A stretch of 64,000 nucleotides of DNA from Candidatus Competibacteraceae bacterium (GTDB lineage: Bacteria > Pseudomonadota > Gammaproteobacteria > Competibacterales > Competibacteraceae). Shown here one piece after another: positions 18,871 through 28,238 of this stretch. Numbering within the stretch: position 1 is the stretch's first letter; each line of letters starts with the position of its first letter. The notes beneath the pieces are model-generated. The model searched no databases. It was given only the letters and a program-made list of their open reading frames with translations, and was not told where the DNA came from. The DNA is taken from contig JAEUPW010000169.1 of NCBI GenBank assembly GCA_016790045.1, positions 27,963-91,962 of the forward strand. The letters are read 5' to 3'. A program made the position numbers and the translations under genes.

Positions 18871-19665
18871 ATGTCGCTGATGGTGGCTGACACGCCGGAA
18901 GCGCTGATCGCTCCCGCCGCAGATGTGCCCGCGCGCGAGCGGTTGCCGCAGCATGTCGCCATCGTCATGGACGGCAACGGCCGCTGGGCGCAGCAGCGCT
19001 CCCTGCCGCGCACGGCGGGCCACCGGGAAGGCGCCAGGACGGTGCGGCGGATCGTGCAAGCCTGCAACGAGCGCGGGATCGGGGCGCTGACCTTGTTCGC
19101 GTTCAGCAGCGAGAACTGGCAACGGCCCCGCCCGGAAGTCGAAGTGCTGATGAACTTGTTTATGACCACGCTGCGCGGCGAGATCCGGCGGCTGGACGAC
19201 GCCAACATCCGGCTGCGGTTCATCGGCGAGCCCAGCGCGTTTCCGTCGACCCTGCAAGATTACATCGCGAAAGCTCAGCGGCGAACCGCCGGGAACACCG
19301 GGCTGACGCTGGTGATCGCCGCGAATTACGGCGGGCGCTGGGACATCGCGCGAGCGGCGCGGCGGGTGTCGGAAGAGGTCCTGGCGGGCCGGTTGCGCTG
19401 CGAGCAAATCACGCCGGACACCTTGCGCCACTACACCTGCCTGGCCGATTTGCCCGAACCGGACCTGTTCATCCGCACGGCGGGCGAGCAGCGCATCAGC
19501 AATTTTCTGCTCTGGCAGATGGCCTATACCGAACTGTATTTCACCGAGCGGCTGTGGCCGGATTTCGGTCCCGCCGATCTGGACGCGGCCTGCGCGGCGT
19601 TTGCGGGGCGGGAGCGGCGTTTCGGCATGACCGGCGAACAGATCGCGCGAGGGCGGCGTGCTTAA
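18871..19665 (+). CDS. uppS: Undecaprenyl diphosphate synthase (cis-prenyltransferase)
   Basis: UppS makes the C55 lipid carrier for peptidoglycan, O-antigen and exopolysaccharide. The catalytic motif HVAIVMDGNGRWAQ includes Asp34, and RTAGHREGA, FAFSSENW and LFIRTAGEQRISNFLLWQ match the family. From ATG 18871 the product is 264 aa with a slightly extended N-terminus. The reading frame is open far upstream through frr, but that part is an out-of-frame shadow. The stop overlaps the cdsA start by eight bases. Confidence 0.95.
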   Translation: MSLMVADTPEALIAPAADVPARERLPQHVAIVMDGNGRWAQQRSLPRTAGHREGARTVRRIVQACNERGIGALTLFAFSSENWQRPRPEVEVLMNLFMTTLRGEIRRLDDANIRLRFIGEPSAFPSTLQDYIAKAQRRTAGNTGLTLVIAANYGGRWDIARAARRVSEEVLAGRLRCEQITPDTLRHYTCLADLPEPDLFIRTAGEQRISNFLLWQMAYTELYFTERLWPDFGPADLDAACAAFAGRERRFGMTGEQIARGRRA

Positions 19666-20467
19666 AGAGCGCATCCTGACCGCGCTGGTGCTCGCCATTT
19701 TGGCGATGGGCGCGCTGTTCGGACTTCCGGTCGGCGGCTTCGGCGCGGCGCTGTTGCTGGTGGTCCTTCCGGCCGCCTGGGAATGGGCGCGGTTGGCGGG
19801 TTTCGCCGCCGTTCGCGCCCGGTTGCTGTACGCCTGCTCGGTGCTGATGCTGATTTTGGCGCTCTGGCCGCTGCTCGAGCGCAAAAGCGTGGTCGGCGGG
19901 CTGATGGCGCTTTCGGTCGCGGGCTGGGCCGGCGCGCTGTTTTGGTTGAAGCGTTTCGCCGACGATCCGGACCGTCCCCACCGGCCCGAAGCGGTGGCGG
20001 CGGCCGGCTGGGTGGTGCTGGTGACGCCGTGGGTTGCCTTGATGGCGCTGCGCGGCGAATACGGGCCAGATCACGTGCTGTTTTTGCTGCTGCTGGTGTG
20101 GGTCGCCGATATCGGCGCGTATTTCGCCGGGCGGCGTTGGGGGCGGCGCAAGCTGGCCCCGGCCATCAGTCCCGGCAAGACCTGGGAAGGCGCGGCGGGC
20201 GGCGGCTTCGCCACTTTGCTGCTGGCCTTGGCCGGCGGGTCGGCGCTGGGGGTCGGCGGGGGCTGGCCGGGGTTTTTGGCGGTCTGCATGATCACCGTGG
20301 CTTTTTCCGTCGTCGGCGATCTGTTCGAAAGCATGATGAAACGGCAATGCGGCTTGAAAGACAGCGGTTCGCTGCTGCCCGGCCACGGCGGGGTGCTGGA
20401 CCGAGTGGACAGTTTGAGCGCCGCCGCGCCGGTGTTTTTGCTGGGCCTTTACGGGATCGGTGGATGA
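19658..20467 (+). CDS. cdsA: Phosphatidate cytidylyltransferase (CDP-diglyceride synthase)
   Basis: This inner-membrane enzyme makes CDP-diacylglycerol for phospholipid synthesis. It has about eight hydrophobic spans and the C-terminal signature [18 protein letters not shown] followed by DRVDSL. It starts at GTG 19658 inside the end of uppS, so translation is probably coupled. At 269 aa it is slightly shorter than E. coli CdsA. Its TGA overlaps the dxr ATG (ATGA). Confidence 0.96.
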   Translation: MLKERILTALVLAILAMGALFGLPVGGFGAALLLVVLPAAWEWARLAGFAAVRARLLYACSVLMLILALWPLLERKSVVGGLMALSVAGWAGALFWLKRFADDPDRPHRPEAVAAAGWVVLVTPWVALMALRGEYGPDHVLFLLLLVWVADIGAYFAGRRWGRRKLAPAISPGKTWEGAAGGGFATLLLALAGGSALGVGGGWPGFLAVCMITVAFSVVGDLFESMMKRQCGLKDSGSLLPGHGGVLDRVDSLSAAAPVFLLGLYGIGG

Positions 20468-21663
20468 GCGCGCCCGCCGGCGTCACCGTGCTCGGCTCGA
20501 CCGGTTCGATCGGGGTAAGCACGCTCGATGTGCTGCAACGCCATCCGGACCGGTTTCGGGTCGTGGCCCTGACGGCGCAGCGGAACGTGGACGGGTTGCT
20601 CCAGCAGTGTTTGGCCTGCCGGCCGACGTTTGCGGCGATGGCCGACCCGCAGGCCGCGCAGCGCTTGCGGGATCGGCTGCGGGCGCTGGATGCCCCCACG
20701 GAGGTTCTGGCGGGCGCGGCGGGGTTGCAGCGGGTCGCGGCGCTGCCGGAAAGCGATTATGTGATGGCCGCGATTGTCGGCGCCGCCGGCCTGTTGCCGA
20801 CGCTGGCGGCGGCGCGGGCCGGCAAGCGGGTCTTGCTGGCCAACAAAGAAGCCCTGGTGATGGCCGGCGCGCTGTTCGTGGCGGCGGTGCGCGAGGGCGG
20901 GGCGACGCTGCTGCCGATCGACAGCGAGCACAACGCCATTTTTCAATGTTTGCCGCCCGGTTTCGATGGCGCTGACGGCCGGCGCTCGGGCGTGCGGCGC
21001 ATCCTGCTGACCGGCTCGGGCGGGCCGTTTCGGGCCACGGCGCTGGAGCGGTTGCCGGAGATGACGCCGGATCAGGCTTGCGCCCACCCGAATTGGAGCA
21101 TGGGCCGCAAGATCTCGGTGGATTCGGCCACCATGATGAACAAGGGCCTGGAGGTGATCGAAGCCCACTGGCTGTTCGGCGTCGCCTCCGAGCGGATCGA
21201 GGTGGTGGTGCACCCGCAAAGCGTGGTGCATTCCATGGTGGAGTACGAGGACGGCTCGGTGCTGGCCCAATTGGGGAATCCCGACATGCGCACGCCCATC
21301 GCCCACGCGCTGGCCTGGCCGCAACGCTTGGCGTCCGGCGCGGCCTTTCTGGATTTTTTTCGTTTGTCGCCGCTGGAGTTTCAAGCCCCCGATCTCCAGC
21401 GTTTTCCTTGCCTGCGGTTGGCGTTTGCCGCGCTGGCGGCGGGCGGCACCGCGCCGGCGATCCTCAATGCCGCCAACGAAGTCGCGGTCCGGGCTTTTCT
21501 GGAGCGGCGGCTGCGCTTCACCGAGATCGCCCGTCTGGTGGAACATGTCCAGGAGCGCGTCGCGCATGGCGCGGCCGACACGCTGGAGCGGATTTTGGAG
21601 GATGATGCCTTGGCCCGCGCCGCGGCCGACGAGTGGCTGGCGGCGCGCGCGGTGGAGGTTTGA
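20464..21663 (+). CDS. dxr: 1-deoxy-D-xylulose 5-phosphate reductoisomerase
   Basis: This is the second enzyme of the MEP isoprenoid pathway, NADPH- and divalent-metal-dependent. NADPH binding is by [11 protein letters not shown] near the N-terminus. The NKEALVMAG block, [10 protein letters not shown] with the metal-binding acidic residues, LTGSGGPF and [14 protein letters not shown] are all present. The product is 399 aa. The ATG at 20464 overlaps the cdsA stop; the open frame further upstream is a shadow of cdsA. The gene follows uppS and cdsA, which feed the same lipid carrier pathway. Confidence 0.97.
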   Translation: MSAPAGVTVLGSTGSIGVSTLDVLQRHPDRFRVVALTAQRNVDGLLQQCLACRPTFAAMADPQAAQRLRDRLRALDAPTEVLAGAAGLQRVAALPESDYVMAAIVGAAGLLPTLAAARAGKRVLLANKEALVMAGALFVAAVREGGATLLPIDSEHNAIFQCLPPGFDGADGRRSGVRRILLTGSGGPFRATALERLPEMTPDQACAHPNWSMGRKISVDSATMMNKGLEVIEAHWLFGVASERIEVVVHPQSVVHSMVEYEDGSVLAQLGNPDMRTPIAHALAWPQRLASGAAFLDFFRLSPLEFQAPDLQRFPCLRLAFAALAAGGTAPAILNAANEVAVRAFLERRLRFTEIARLVEHVQERVAHGAADTLERILEDDALARAAADEWLAARAVEV

Positions 21664-21664
21664 G

Positions 21665-23065
21665 ATGCTGAATTCCCTCGTTTCGCTGCTGGCCTTTATC
21701 GTGACGCTGGGCGTGCTGATCACCATTCACGAGTACGGGCATTTCTGGGTGGCGCGCCGGTTGGGGATCAAGGTGTTGCGCTTTTCGGTCGGGTTCGGCC
21801 AACCGCTGTGGCAATGGCGCGGGCGCGACGGCGTGGAGTACGTGATCGCCATGCTGCCTTTGGGCGGCTACGTGAAGATGCTGGACGAGCGCGAGGGCGA
21901 GGTGCCGCCCGAGGAAGTGGATCGCGCTTTTAACCGAAAGCCGGTCGGATCGCGCATCGCCGTCGTCATGGCCGGCCCTTTGGCCAACTTTTTGTTCGCC
22001 ATCGTGGCCTATAGCGTGATGTTCGGCATCGGCATACCCGGAACCAAGCCGCTGCTGGACGACCCGAAGCCGGGCTCCATGGCGGCGGCGGGCGGTTTCC
22101 AGAAAGGCGATCTGGTGGTGGCGGTCGACGGTGTGGACACGCCGTCCTTGAGCGCGGTGATGCTGGCTTTGGTGGAGCGCGCCATGGCCGAGGACGTCAT
22201 TCGGGTCACGGTCATCCCCGACTGCGATTTTCGCTGCGCCGGCGGTGAGTCGGGTTCGCTCGGCCAAACCCGCACCCGAACTCTGGACGTGCGCGACGCT
22301 CCCGAGTTGTCCGGAGCGGCCTTGGTCTTCGACGGCATGGGGTTGACGCCGTGGCGCTTGGCGTTGCCGGCGGTGATCGGCCAGCTCACGCCCGGCGGGG
22401 CGGCGGAACGCGCCGGCCTTCAGGCCGGGGATCGCATCGTGACGGCGGGCGGCGAGGCGGTGTCGGACTGGCAACAGTGGCGCGGCCTGATCGAGCGCCA
22501 CCCCGGACAGCCGTTCGCGGTCCGGATCGAGCGCGGCGCCTCGGAACTGACCCTCGAGCTGACGCCCGACGCCCGGGAGAACGAGCGAGGCCAGCGCGTC
22601 GGTTTTATCGGGGCGATGGCCGACATACCGGAAGACCTCGCCGAAAACTCGCGCGTCGTGGTACGTTATGGTCCTTTGCGGGCCATCGGCGCGGCATTCG
22701 AAAAGACCTGGGACATGTCGTGGCTGACGCTGCGCATGCTGGGTCGGATGCTGATCGGCAAGGCGTCGCTGGAAAATATCAGCGGGCCGTTGACCATCGC
22801 CCAGTTCGCGGGCCAGGCCGCGAACGCCGGCGTGCTGGCTTTCCTGTCGATGCTGGCTTTGGTCAGCCTCAGTTTGGGCGTTTTGAACTTGCTGCCCGTC
22901 CCGGTCCTGGACGGCGGCCACGTGCTGTATTATCTGATCGAGCTGGTCAAGGGCAGCCCGCTGTCGGAGGCGGTGCAAAACCTGGGGCAACGGATGGGCA
23001 TCGCCGTGTTGCTGCTGTTGATGGGCTTGGCCCTGTTCAATGATTTCAGCCGTCTTCTAGGTTAA
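21665..23065 (+). CDS. rseP: Site-2 protease RseP
   Basis: RseP cleaves the anti-sigma factor RseA within the membrane in the sigma-E envelope stress response. The zinc site HEYGH lies at 22-26 in the first span, and the second motif LDGGH (D416) in a later span. Two PDZ-like regions lie between (SMAAAGGFQKGDLVVAV and GAAERAGLQAGDRIV). The product is 466 aa. ATG 21665 lies one base after the dxr stop; the longer open frame upstream is a shadow. Confidence 0.96.
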   Translation: MLNSLVSLLAFIVTLGVLITIHEYGHFWVARRLGIKVLRFSVGFGQPLWQWRGRDGVEYVIAMLPLGGYVKMLDEREGEVPPEEVDRAFNRKPVGSRIAVVMAGPLANFLFAIVAYSVMFGIGIPGTKPLLDDPKPGSMAAAGGFQKGDLVVAVDGVDTPSLSAVMLALVERAMAEDVIRVTVIPDCDFRCAGGESGSLGQTRTRTLDVRDAPELSGAALVFDGMGLTPWRLALPAVIGQLTPGGAAERAGLQAGDRIVTAGGEAVSDWQQWRGLIERHPGQPFAVRIERGASELTLELTPDARENERGQRVGFIGAMADIPEDLAENSRVVVRYGPLRAIGAAFEKTWDMSWLTLRMLGRMLIGKASLENISGPLTIAQFAGQAANAGVLAFLSMLALVSLSLGVLNLLPVPVLDGGHVLYYLIELVKGSPLSEAVQNLGQRMGIAVLLLLMGLALFNDFSRLLG

Positions 23066-23103
23066 GGGCCGCCGCGCCGGCCCGTGGGGGAAACCGCTCG
23101 CTC

Positions 23104-25392
23104 ATGAAATCGTATCGCCGTTTATTTCTCGCTGTCGGGCTGCTCGCCGCCGCTTGCGGCGCGCGCGCCGCCGAATTCGTGGTTCAGGACATTCAGCTCG
23201 AGGGCTTGCAGCGCATCTCGGCCGGCACGGTGTTCAACTATCTGCCGGTTCAAGTGGGGTCGACCGTCGCCGAGCGCGATTATCCCGAGATCATTCGAGC
23301 CTTGTTCAGGACCGGCTTTTTCGCCGACGTCAATCTGGAGCGCAAGGGCAACGTGCTGGTGGTGACCGTGACCGAGCGGCCGGCCATCGCCGAGGTCCGC
23401 TTGGTCGGCAACCGGGACATCAGCGCCGAGGATCTCAAGAAAGCCCTGACCGGCGTCGGGCTGGCCGAGGGCCGGGTGTTCGACCGCTCTTTGCTGGACA
23501 AGGTGGAACAGGAGCTGTTGCAGCTCTATTACAGCCGGGGCCGCTACGGCGTGCAGATCAAAAGTCAGGTGCAAGCGCTGGAGCGCAACCGGGTGGCGAT
23601 CACCCTCGACATCGCGGAAGGCGCGGTGGCCAGCATCAGCCGGATCAACATCGTCGGCAACAAGGCGTTCAGCGAAAAGCAACTGCTCAAGCAACTGCAA
23701 TCCTCCACCACCGGCTGGTTCTCGTTTTTCACCAAGGACGATCAATATTCCAAGCAAAAGCTGGCGGCCGACATCGAAACCCTGCGCTCGTTTTATCTGG
23801 ACCGGGGCTATCTCAAGTTCAACGTCGAATCCACCCAGGTCTCGATCACCCCGGACAAGCGGGACGTGTACGTCACGCTCAACATCACCGAAGGCGAACC
23901 CTACACCATCGACGAGGTGGCGCTGTCCGGACAGTTCGGCGTCGTGCCGGAACAAGACTTGCGCAAGCTGATCACGATCAAGCGGGGCGACACGTTTTCC
24001 AGGGCCCAGATGGCGGAAATCACCAAGAAAATGGGCGAGCGCCTGGGCGAGGAAGGCTACGCCTTCGCCAACGTCAACACCGTGCCGCGGCTGGACGACG
24101 AGAATAAAAAGGTCGCTTTGAATTTTGCGGTCGATCCGGGCCGGCGGGTGTACGTGCGCCGCATCAATTTCCAGGGCAACGCCAAAACCCAGGATGAGGT
24201 CTTGCGCCGGGAGTTGCGCCAAACCGAGGGCGGCTGGGTTTCGACCAAGGACCTGGACCGCTCCAAGACGCGCTTGCAGCGGCTGGATTATCTGGAAAGC
24301 GTCAACGTCGAAACGCCCGCCGTGGCCGGAACCAACGATCAGGTGGACGTCAACTACACGGTGGTGGAACGGCCCTCCGGCAGCCTGATGTTCGGCGTGG
24401 GCTACGGCCAGGAATCGGGGGTATTGCTGAACCTCAACGTGACCCAGAACAATTTTCTGGGCACCGGCAATCAGTTGGGCGTGAATTTCAACAACAGCGA
24501 CATCGGCCAGAATTACAGCCTTTCGTTCAACAACCCCTATTACACGCTGGACGGCGTCAGCCTCGGATTCCGCCTGTTCTATCGCGCCATCGACAGCTCC
24601 GAGCTGAACACCTCCAATTACACCCAGAATATCTACGGCGGCCAGATCAATTTTGGTTTCCCGCTCAACGAATACGACACCCTGAGGCTGAGCCCTGGCT
24701 ACGAGCATATTTGGTTCGATACCCAGGAAGACACGGCCGCCGAAGTCAAAGATTTTTTGCAAAAAAACGGCGATTCTTACGACCAGTTCAAACTGGACGC
24801 CGGCTGGTCGCACGACACCCGGGACCGGGCCATTTTTCCGACCGGCGGCAGCCTCAATCAGATCACGGCCCAGATCGCCTTGCCGGGCAGCACGGCGGAA
24901 TTCTATAAGCTGAGCTATCGGGGCGTGGTCTATATCCCGTTCAGCCGCTGGCTGACCGGTTCGCTCGGCGGCGAGATCGGCTATGGCGACGGTTACGGCA
25001 GCAGCGACGGCTTGCCGTTTTTCGAGAATTTTTATGCGGGCGGCCTGCGCTCGGTGCGGGGCTTCAAAGCGAATACCTTGGGCCCTCGCTACAGCAATGA
25101 CGACCCTAGCGGCGGCGCGTTCAAAACGGTCGCCAGCACGCAACTGATTTTTCCGGTCCCCTTTATGGAACAATCCGAAAACGTGCGGGTGGCCGCATTC
25201 TTGGACGCGGGCAACGTCTATAAAGATGTCGGGGCCTTCGACGCCGGCGACTTGCGCTTCTCGGCGGGCTTGTCCGGAACGTGGCTGTCGCCGTTTGGTC
25301 CCCTGGTGCTTAGCGTCGCCGCGCCGCTCAACGAGCAAGACGGCGACGACACCGAACTTTTCCAGTTTTCTTTCGGCGTCCCGCTCAATTAG
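23104..25392 (+). CDS. bamA: Outer membrane protein assembly factor BamA
   Basis: BamA is the core insertase for outer-membrane beta-barrels. The 762-aa precursor has a signal peptide likely cut after ARA (about residue 22), five POTRA domains (about 25-420) and an Omp85 barrel. The lid-loop motif VRGF is in GLRSVRGFKAN. The C-terminus FQFSFGVPLN is somewhat unusual in ending with Asn rather than an aromatic residue. A GGGGG ribosome site precedes the ATG. Its place between rseP and skp is conserved. Confidence 0.97.
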   Translation: MKSYRRLFLAVGLLAAACGARAAEFVVQDIQLEGLQRISAGTVFNYLPVQVGSTVAERDYPEIIRALFRTGFFADVNLERKGNVLVVTVTERPAIAEVRLVGNRDISAEDLKKALTGVGLAEGRVFDRSLLDKVEQELLQLYYSRGRYGVQIKSQVQALERNRVAITLDIAEGAVASISRINIVGNKAFSEKQLLKQLQSSTTGWFSFFTKDDQYSKQKLAADIETLRSFYLDRGYLKFNVESTQVSITPDKRDVYVTLNITEGEPYTIDEVALSGQFGVVPEQDLRKLITIKRGDTFSRAQMAEITKKMGERLGEEGYAFANVNTVPRLDDENKKVALNFAVDPGRRVYVRRINFQGNAKTQDEVLRRELRQTEGGWVSTKDLDRSKTRLQRLDYLESVNVETPAVAGTNDQVDVNYTVVERPSGSLMFGVGYGQESGVLLNLNVTQNNFLGTGNQLGVNFNNSDIGQNYSLSFNNPYYTLDGVSLGFRLFYRAIDSSELNTSNYTQNIYGGQINFGFPLNEYDTLRLSPGYEHIWFDTQEDTAAEVKDFLQKNGDSYDQFKLDAGWSHDTRDRAIFPTGGSLNQITAQIALPGSTAEFYKLSYRGVVYIPFSRWLTGSLGGEIGYGDGYGSSDGLPFFENFYAGGLRSVRGFKANTLGPRYSNDDPSGGAFKTVASTQLIFPVPFMEQSENVRVAAFLDAGNVYKDVGAFDAGDLRFSAGLSGTWLSPFGPLVLSVAAPLNEQDGDDTELFQFSFGVPLN

Positions 25393-25455
25393 CCGGGCGG
25401 GGAATCGGGTTTGTAGCGACTTGTTTGCAATCGTTTGCTGATGGAGGTATCGACT

Positions 25456-25962
25456 TTGAAGCTCTTGAAAACTGTGGTAGTCGCGGCGGCCTTGAGCCTG
25501 CCGTTTTCGCTGGCGCAAGCGGCCGAATTGAAGATCGGTTACGTCAGCGTCGCCGAAATCCTGAAAAGCGCGCCGCAAGCGGAAGCGGCCAGCAAGCGCC
25601 TGGAAAAAGAATTCGCGCCCCGGCAGCGGGGGTTGGTGGAAGCGCAGAAGAAGCTGCGCCAATCCGAGGAAAAATTATCCAAAGACGGCGCGGTCGTCGG
25701 CGAGGGCCAGCGTCGCAGCCTGGAAGGCGACATCCGCAACCAGGCCAGGGAACTGAAGCGCACCAGCGATGAATTCCGCGAAGACTTCAACATGCGCCGC
25801 AACGAGGAGCTGGGCAAGTTTCAAAAGGAAGTGCTGGAAGTGATCAACGGGGTGGCCAAGGAAGAAGGCTTCGATCTGATCGTCAACGACGGGGCGACGC
25901 TGTATGTCAGCCCGCAGGTGGACGTCACCAAAAAGGTTCTCAGCCGCCTGACGTCCAAGTAA
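25456..25962 (+). CDS. skp: Periplasmic chaperone Skp/OmpH
   Basis: Skp carries unfolded outer-membrane proteins across the periplasm to the Bam complex. The precursor of about 168 aa has a signal peptide ending SLAQA before AELKIGYVS; the middle is a long charged coiled coil forming the tentacles. Translation most likely starts at TTG 25456, because a clean GGAGG (25443-25447) lies eight bases upstream and gives the normal peptide start KLLKTVVVAAAL. The frame upstream of that is short and non-homologous. It sits between bamA and lpxD. Confidence 0.93.
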   Translation: MKLLKTVVVAAALSLPFSLAQAAELKIGYVSVAEILKSAPQAEAASKRLEKEFAPRQRGLVEAQKKLRQSEEKLSKDGAVVGEGQRRSLEGDIRNQARELKRTSDEFREDFNMRRNEELGKFQKEVLEVINGVAKEEGFDLIVNDGATLYVSPQVDVTKKVLSRLTSK

Positions 25963-25967
25963 GCCCG

Positions 25968-26999
25968 ATGGCCACGCTGGGCGAGATCGCCGCGGTATCC
26001 GACACACGGCTGCAAGGCTGTGACGCCGCGACGGTCGTCACCGGGGTGGCGCCGCTCAACCGGGCCGAGCCCGGACAACTCAGCTTTCTGACCCACGCCC
26101 GCTACCGCCAGTATTTGGCGGACACGCGCGCCTCGGCCGTGATTTTGTCGGCCGAGGACGCCGCGGATTGCCCCGCGCCGGCGCTGGTGGCCGACAATCC
26201 GCAGGTGGCCTACGCGCGGGCGGCGGCGCTGTTCGAGCCGGCGGTCCAGGCGGGGGCGGGCGTTCATCCCACGGCGTGGGTCAGCCCGGACGCCCGCATC
26301 GCTCCCGATGCCTGGATCGGGCCGCAATGCACGGTCGAGGCCGGCGCGGTGATCGGCGCCGGCGCGGTGATCGGACCGAACTGCGTGATCGGCGAACGCG
26401 CCGAAATCGGCGAACAAACCCGGCTGGTGGCTCAGGTGACGGTCTGCCACCGGGTGATCCTGGGCCGGCGGGTGCTGGTGCATCCGGGCGCGGTGATCGG
26501 CAGCGACGGGTTCGGGCTGGCGCTGGATCGGGGAGGGCGCTGGCTCAAGATCGCGCAACTGGGCGGCGTGCGCGTCGGCGATGATGTCGAGATCGGCGCC
26601 AACACCACCATCGACCGCGGGGCCTTGGAAGATACCGTGATCGAGGACGGGGTGAAATTGGACAATCAGATCCAGATCGCCCACAACGTGCGCATCGGCG
26701 CTCACACCGCGCTGGCGGGTTGCGTGGGCATCGCCGGCAGCGTGCGGATCGGACGCCACTGCATGTTGGGCGGCGGGGTCGGCGTCGCCGGGCATCTGGA
26801 AATCGCCGACCGAGTACAGATTACCGGCATGTCGCTCGTCACCCAATCCATCTCCGAGCCCGGCGCTTATTCCTCGGGTCTGGCGGTGGAGCCGAACCGG
26901 ACCTGGAACAAGATCAGCGCGCGCCTGCGCCGGTTGGACGAGTTGTTTCGCCGCGTGGCGGCCTTGGAAAAAACAAGCAACCAAGACGGCTCCACTTGA
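25968..26999 (+). CDS. lpxD: UDP-3-O-acylglucosamine N-acyltransferase
   Basis: LpxD adds the second acyl chain in lipid A synthesis using acyl-ACP. The 343-aa enzyme has the N-terminal uridine-binding domain (LSFLTHARYRQYL) and a left-handed beta-helix of hexapeptide repeats. The catalytic-His segment is QIAHNVRIG. A C-terminal helix (RLRRLDELFRRVAALEK) matches the ACP-binding helix of the family. It starts five bases after the skp stop. Confidence 0.97.
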   Translation: MATLGEIAAVSDTRLQGCDAATVVTGVAPLNRAEPGQLSFLTHARYRQYLADTRASAVILSAEDAADCPAPALVADNPQVAYARAAALFEPAVQAGAGVHPTAWVSPDARIAPDAWIGPQCTVEAGAVIGAGAVIGPNCVIGERAEIGEQTRLVAQVTVCHRVILGRRVLVHPGAVIGSDGFGLALDRGGRWLKIAQLGGVRVGDDVEIGANTTIDRGALEDTVIEDGVKLDNQIQIAHNVRIGAHTALAGCVGIAGSVRIGRHCMLGGGVGVAGHLEIADRVQITGMSLVTQSISEPGAYSSGLAVEPNRTWNKISARLRRLDELFRRVAALEKTSNQDGST

Positions 27000-27011
27000 G
27001 AGGGTTAAGCC

Positions 27012-27461
27012 TTGGAAACGATGGAAATCAAGGAAATACTGGAGTATCTGCCCCACCGGTATCCCTTTTTGTTGATCGATCGCGTTTTGGCGGTCACGCC
27101 CGGCCAATCTTTGACCGGCCTCAAGAATGTCACGTTCAACGAGCCTTATTTTTTGGGGCACTTCCCGCAGCGCCCGATCATGCCCGGCGTGCTGATTCTG
27201 GAGGCGCTGGCTCAGGCGACCGGCGTTTTGGCTTTCAAGAGCGAAGACGGCCTGCCCGACCATCGTTCCATGTATTACTTGGTGGGCGTGGATAACGCCC
27301 GTTTCAAGCGGCCGGTCGAACCGGGCGACCAACTGATTCTGGAAGTCCGCCTAGACCGGATCAAGCGCGGGATCGGCAAGTTCGTCTGCGAGGCCAAGGT
27401 GGACGGCCAACTGGCGGCGGCGGCCGAGGTGATGTGCGCCCGGCGCGAGATCGAACCGTGA
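27012..27461 (+). CDS. fabZ: 3-hydroxyacyl-ACP dehydratase FabZ
   Basis: FabZ dehydrates 3-hydroxyacyl-ACP in fatty acid elongation and competes with LpxA and LpxD for substrate. The hot-dog fold has the active site [20 protein letters not shown] with catalytic His and Glu, and [12 protein letters not shown] at the N-terminus. The start is ambiguous: TTG 27012 has GAGAGGG seven bases upstream, while ATG 27021 lies 16 bases from it. Spacing favours the TTG (149 aa). It overlaps lpxA by four bases. Confidence 0.96.
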   Translation: METMEIKEILEYLPHRYPFLLIDRVLAVTPGQSLTGLKNVTFNEPYFLGHFPQRPIMPGVLILEALAQATGVLAFKSEDGLPDHRSMYYLVGVDNARFKRPVEPGDQLILEVRLDRIKRGIGKFVCEAKVDGQLAAAAEVMCARREIEP

Positions 27462-28231
27462 TCGACCCGCGCGCCGTGGTGGACCCGTCCGCCCGATTGG
27501 CGCCGGATGTGACGGTAGGGCCGTTTTCGGTGATCGGGGCGGAGGTGGAAATCGGCGCCGGCACCTGGATCGGGCCGCATGTCGTGATCCAAGGCCCGAC
27601 CCGGATCGGCCGCGACAACCGGATTTTCCAGTTCGCCTCGCTGGGGGAAATGCCCCAGGACAAGAAATACGGCGGCGAGCCGACCCGGCTGGAAATCGGC
27701 GACCGCAACACCGTCCGCGAATTCGTGACCATCAATCGCGGCACCGTCCAGGATGCGGGCTGCACGCGGCTGGGCGACGACAACTGGATCATGGCCTACG
27801 TCCACATCGCCCACGACTGCTGGGTGGGCGATCGCACCATTTTCGCCAACGGCGCGTCTCTGGCCGGCCATGTGCGGGTCGAGGACGACGTCGGGCTCGG
27901 GGGTTTCGCGCTGGTCTACCAGTTCACCCGCCTGGGGATGCACAGCTTTTGCGGGTTCGCCTGCGGGGTGCACCGGGATGTGCCGCCGTACGTGACCGTG
28001 GCTGGCTACCGCGCCGAGCCGTACGGCATCAACGCCGAAGGCTTGCGCCGCCGGGGGTTTTCCGATGAAGAAATCAAAGCGATCCGCCGGGCTTACAAAG
28101 TGATCTACCGCACCAATCTCCGGCTGGAGGAAGCGGTGGAGCAGGTGCGGGACATGACGGCGGAATGGCCGCGCCTGCGGATCCTGGCCGACTTTCTGGC
28201 GTCGCCGTCCCGCAACGGCATCGTGCGTTGA
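27458..28231 (+). CDS. lpxA: UDP-N-acetylglucosamine O-acyltransferase
   Basis: LpxA catalyses the first step of lipid A synthesis. From GTG 27458, overlapping the fabZ TGA as GTGA, the product is 257 aa and begins [14 protein letters not shown], aligning with E. coli LpxA. The beta-helix repeats are clear, and the catalytic histidine lies in [11 protein letters not shown]. The C-terminal helical part ([20 protein letters not shown]) is conserved. An alternative in-frame start at 27434 has no homology. Confidence 0.97.
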   Translation: MIDPRAVVDPSARLAPDVTVGPFSVIGAEVEIGAGTWIGPHVVIQGPTRIGRDNRIFQFASLGEMPQDKKYGGEPTRLEIGDRNTVREFVTINRGTVQDAGCTRLGDDNWIMAYVHIAHDCWVGDRTIFANGASLAGHVRVEDDVGLGGFALVYQFTRLGMHSFCGFACGVHRDVPPYVTVAGYRAEPYGINAEGLRRRGFSDEEIKAIRRAYKVIYRTNLRLEEAVEQVRDMTAEWPRLRILADFLASPSRNGIVR

Positions 28232-28238
28232 CCGCCTC

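Noticed and set aside
23140..23170. BamA signal peptide read as a lipobox (AAAC)
   Set aside because: BamA is not a lipoprotein, and a normal ARA cleavage site follows.
23122..25662. Long minus-strand open frame opposite bamA and skp
   Set aside because: Antisense shadow; bamA and skp are certain.
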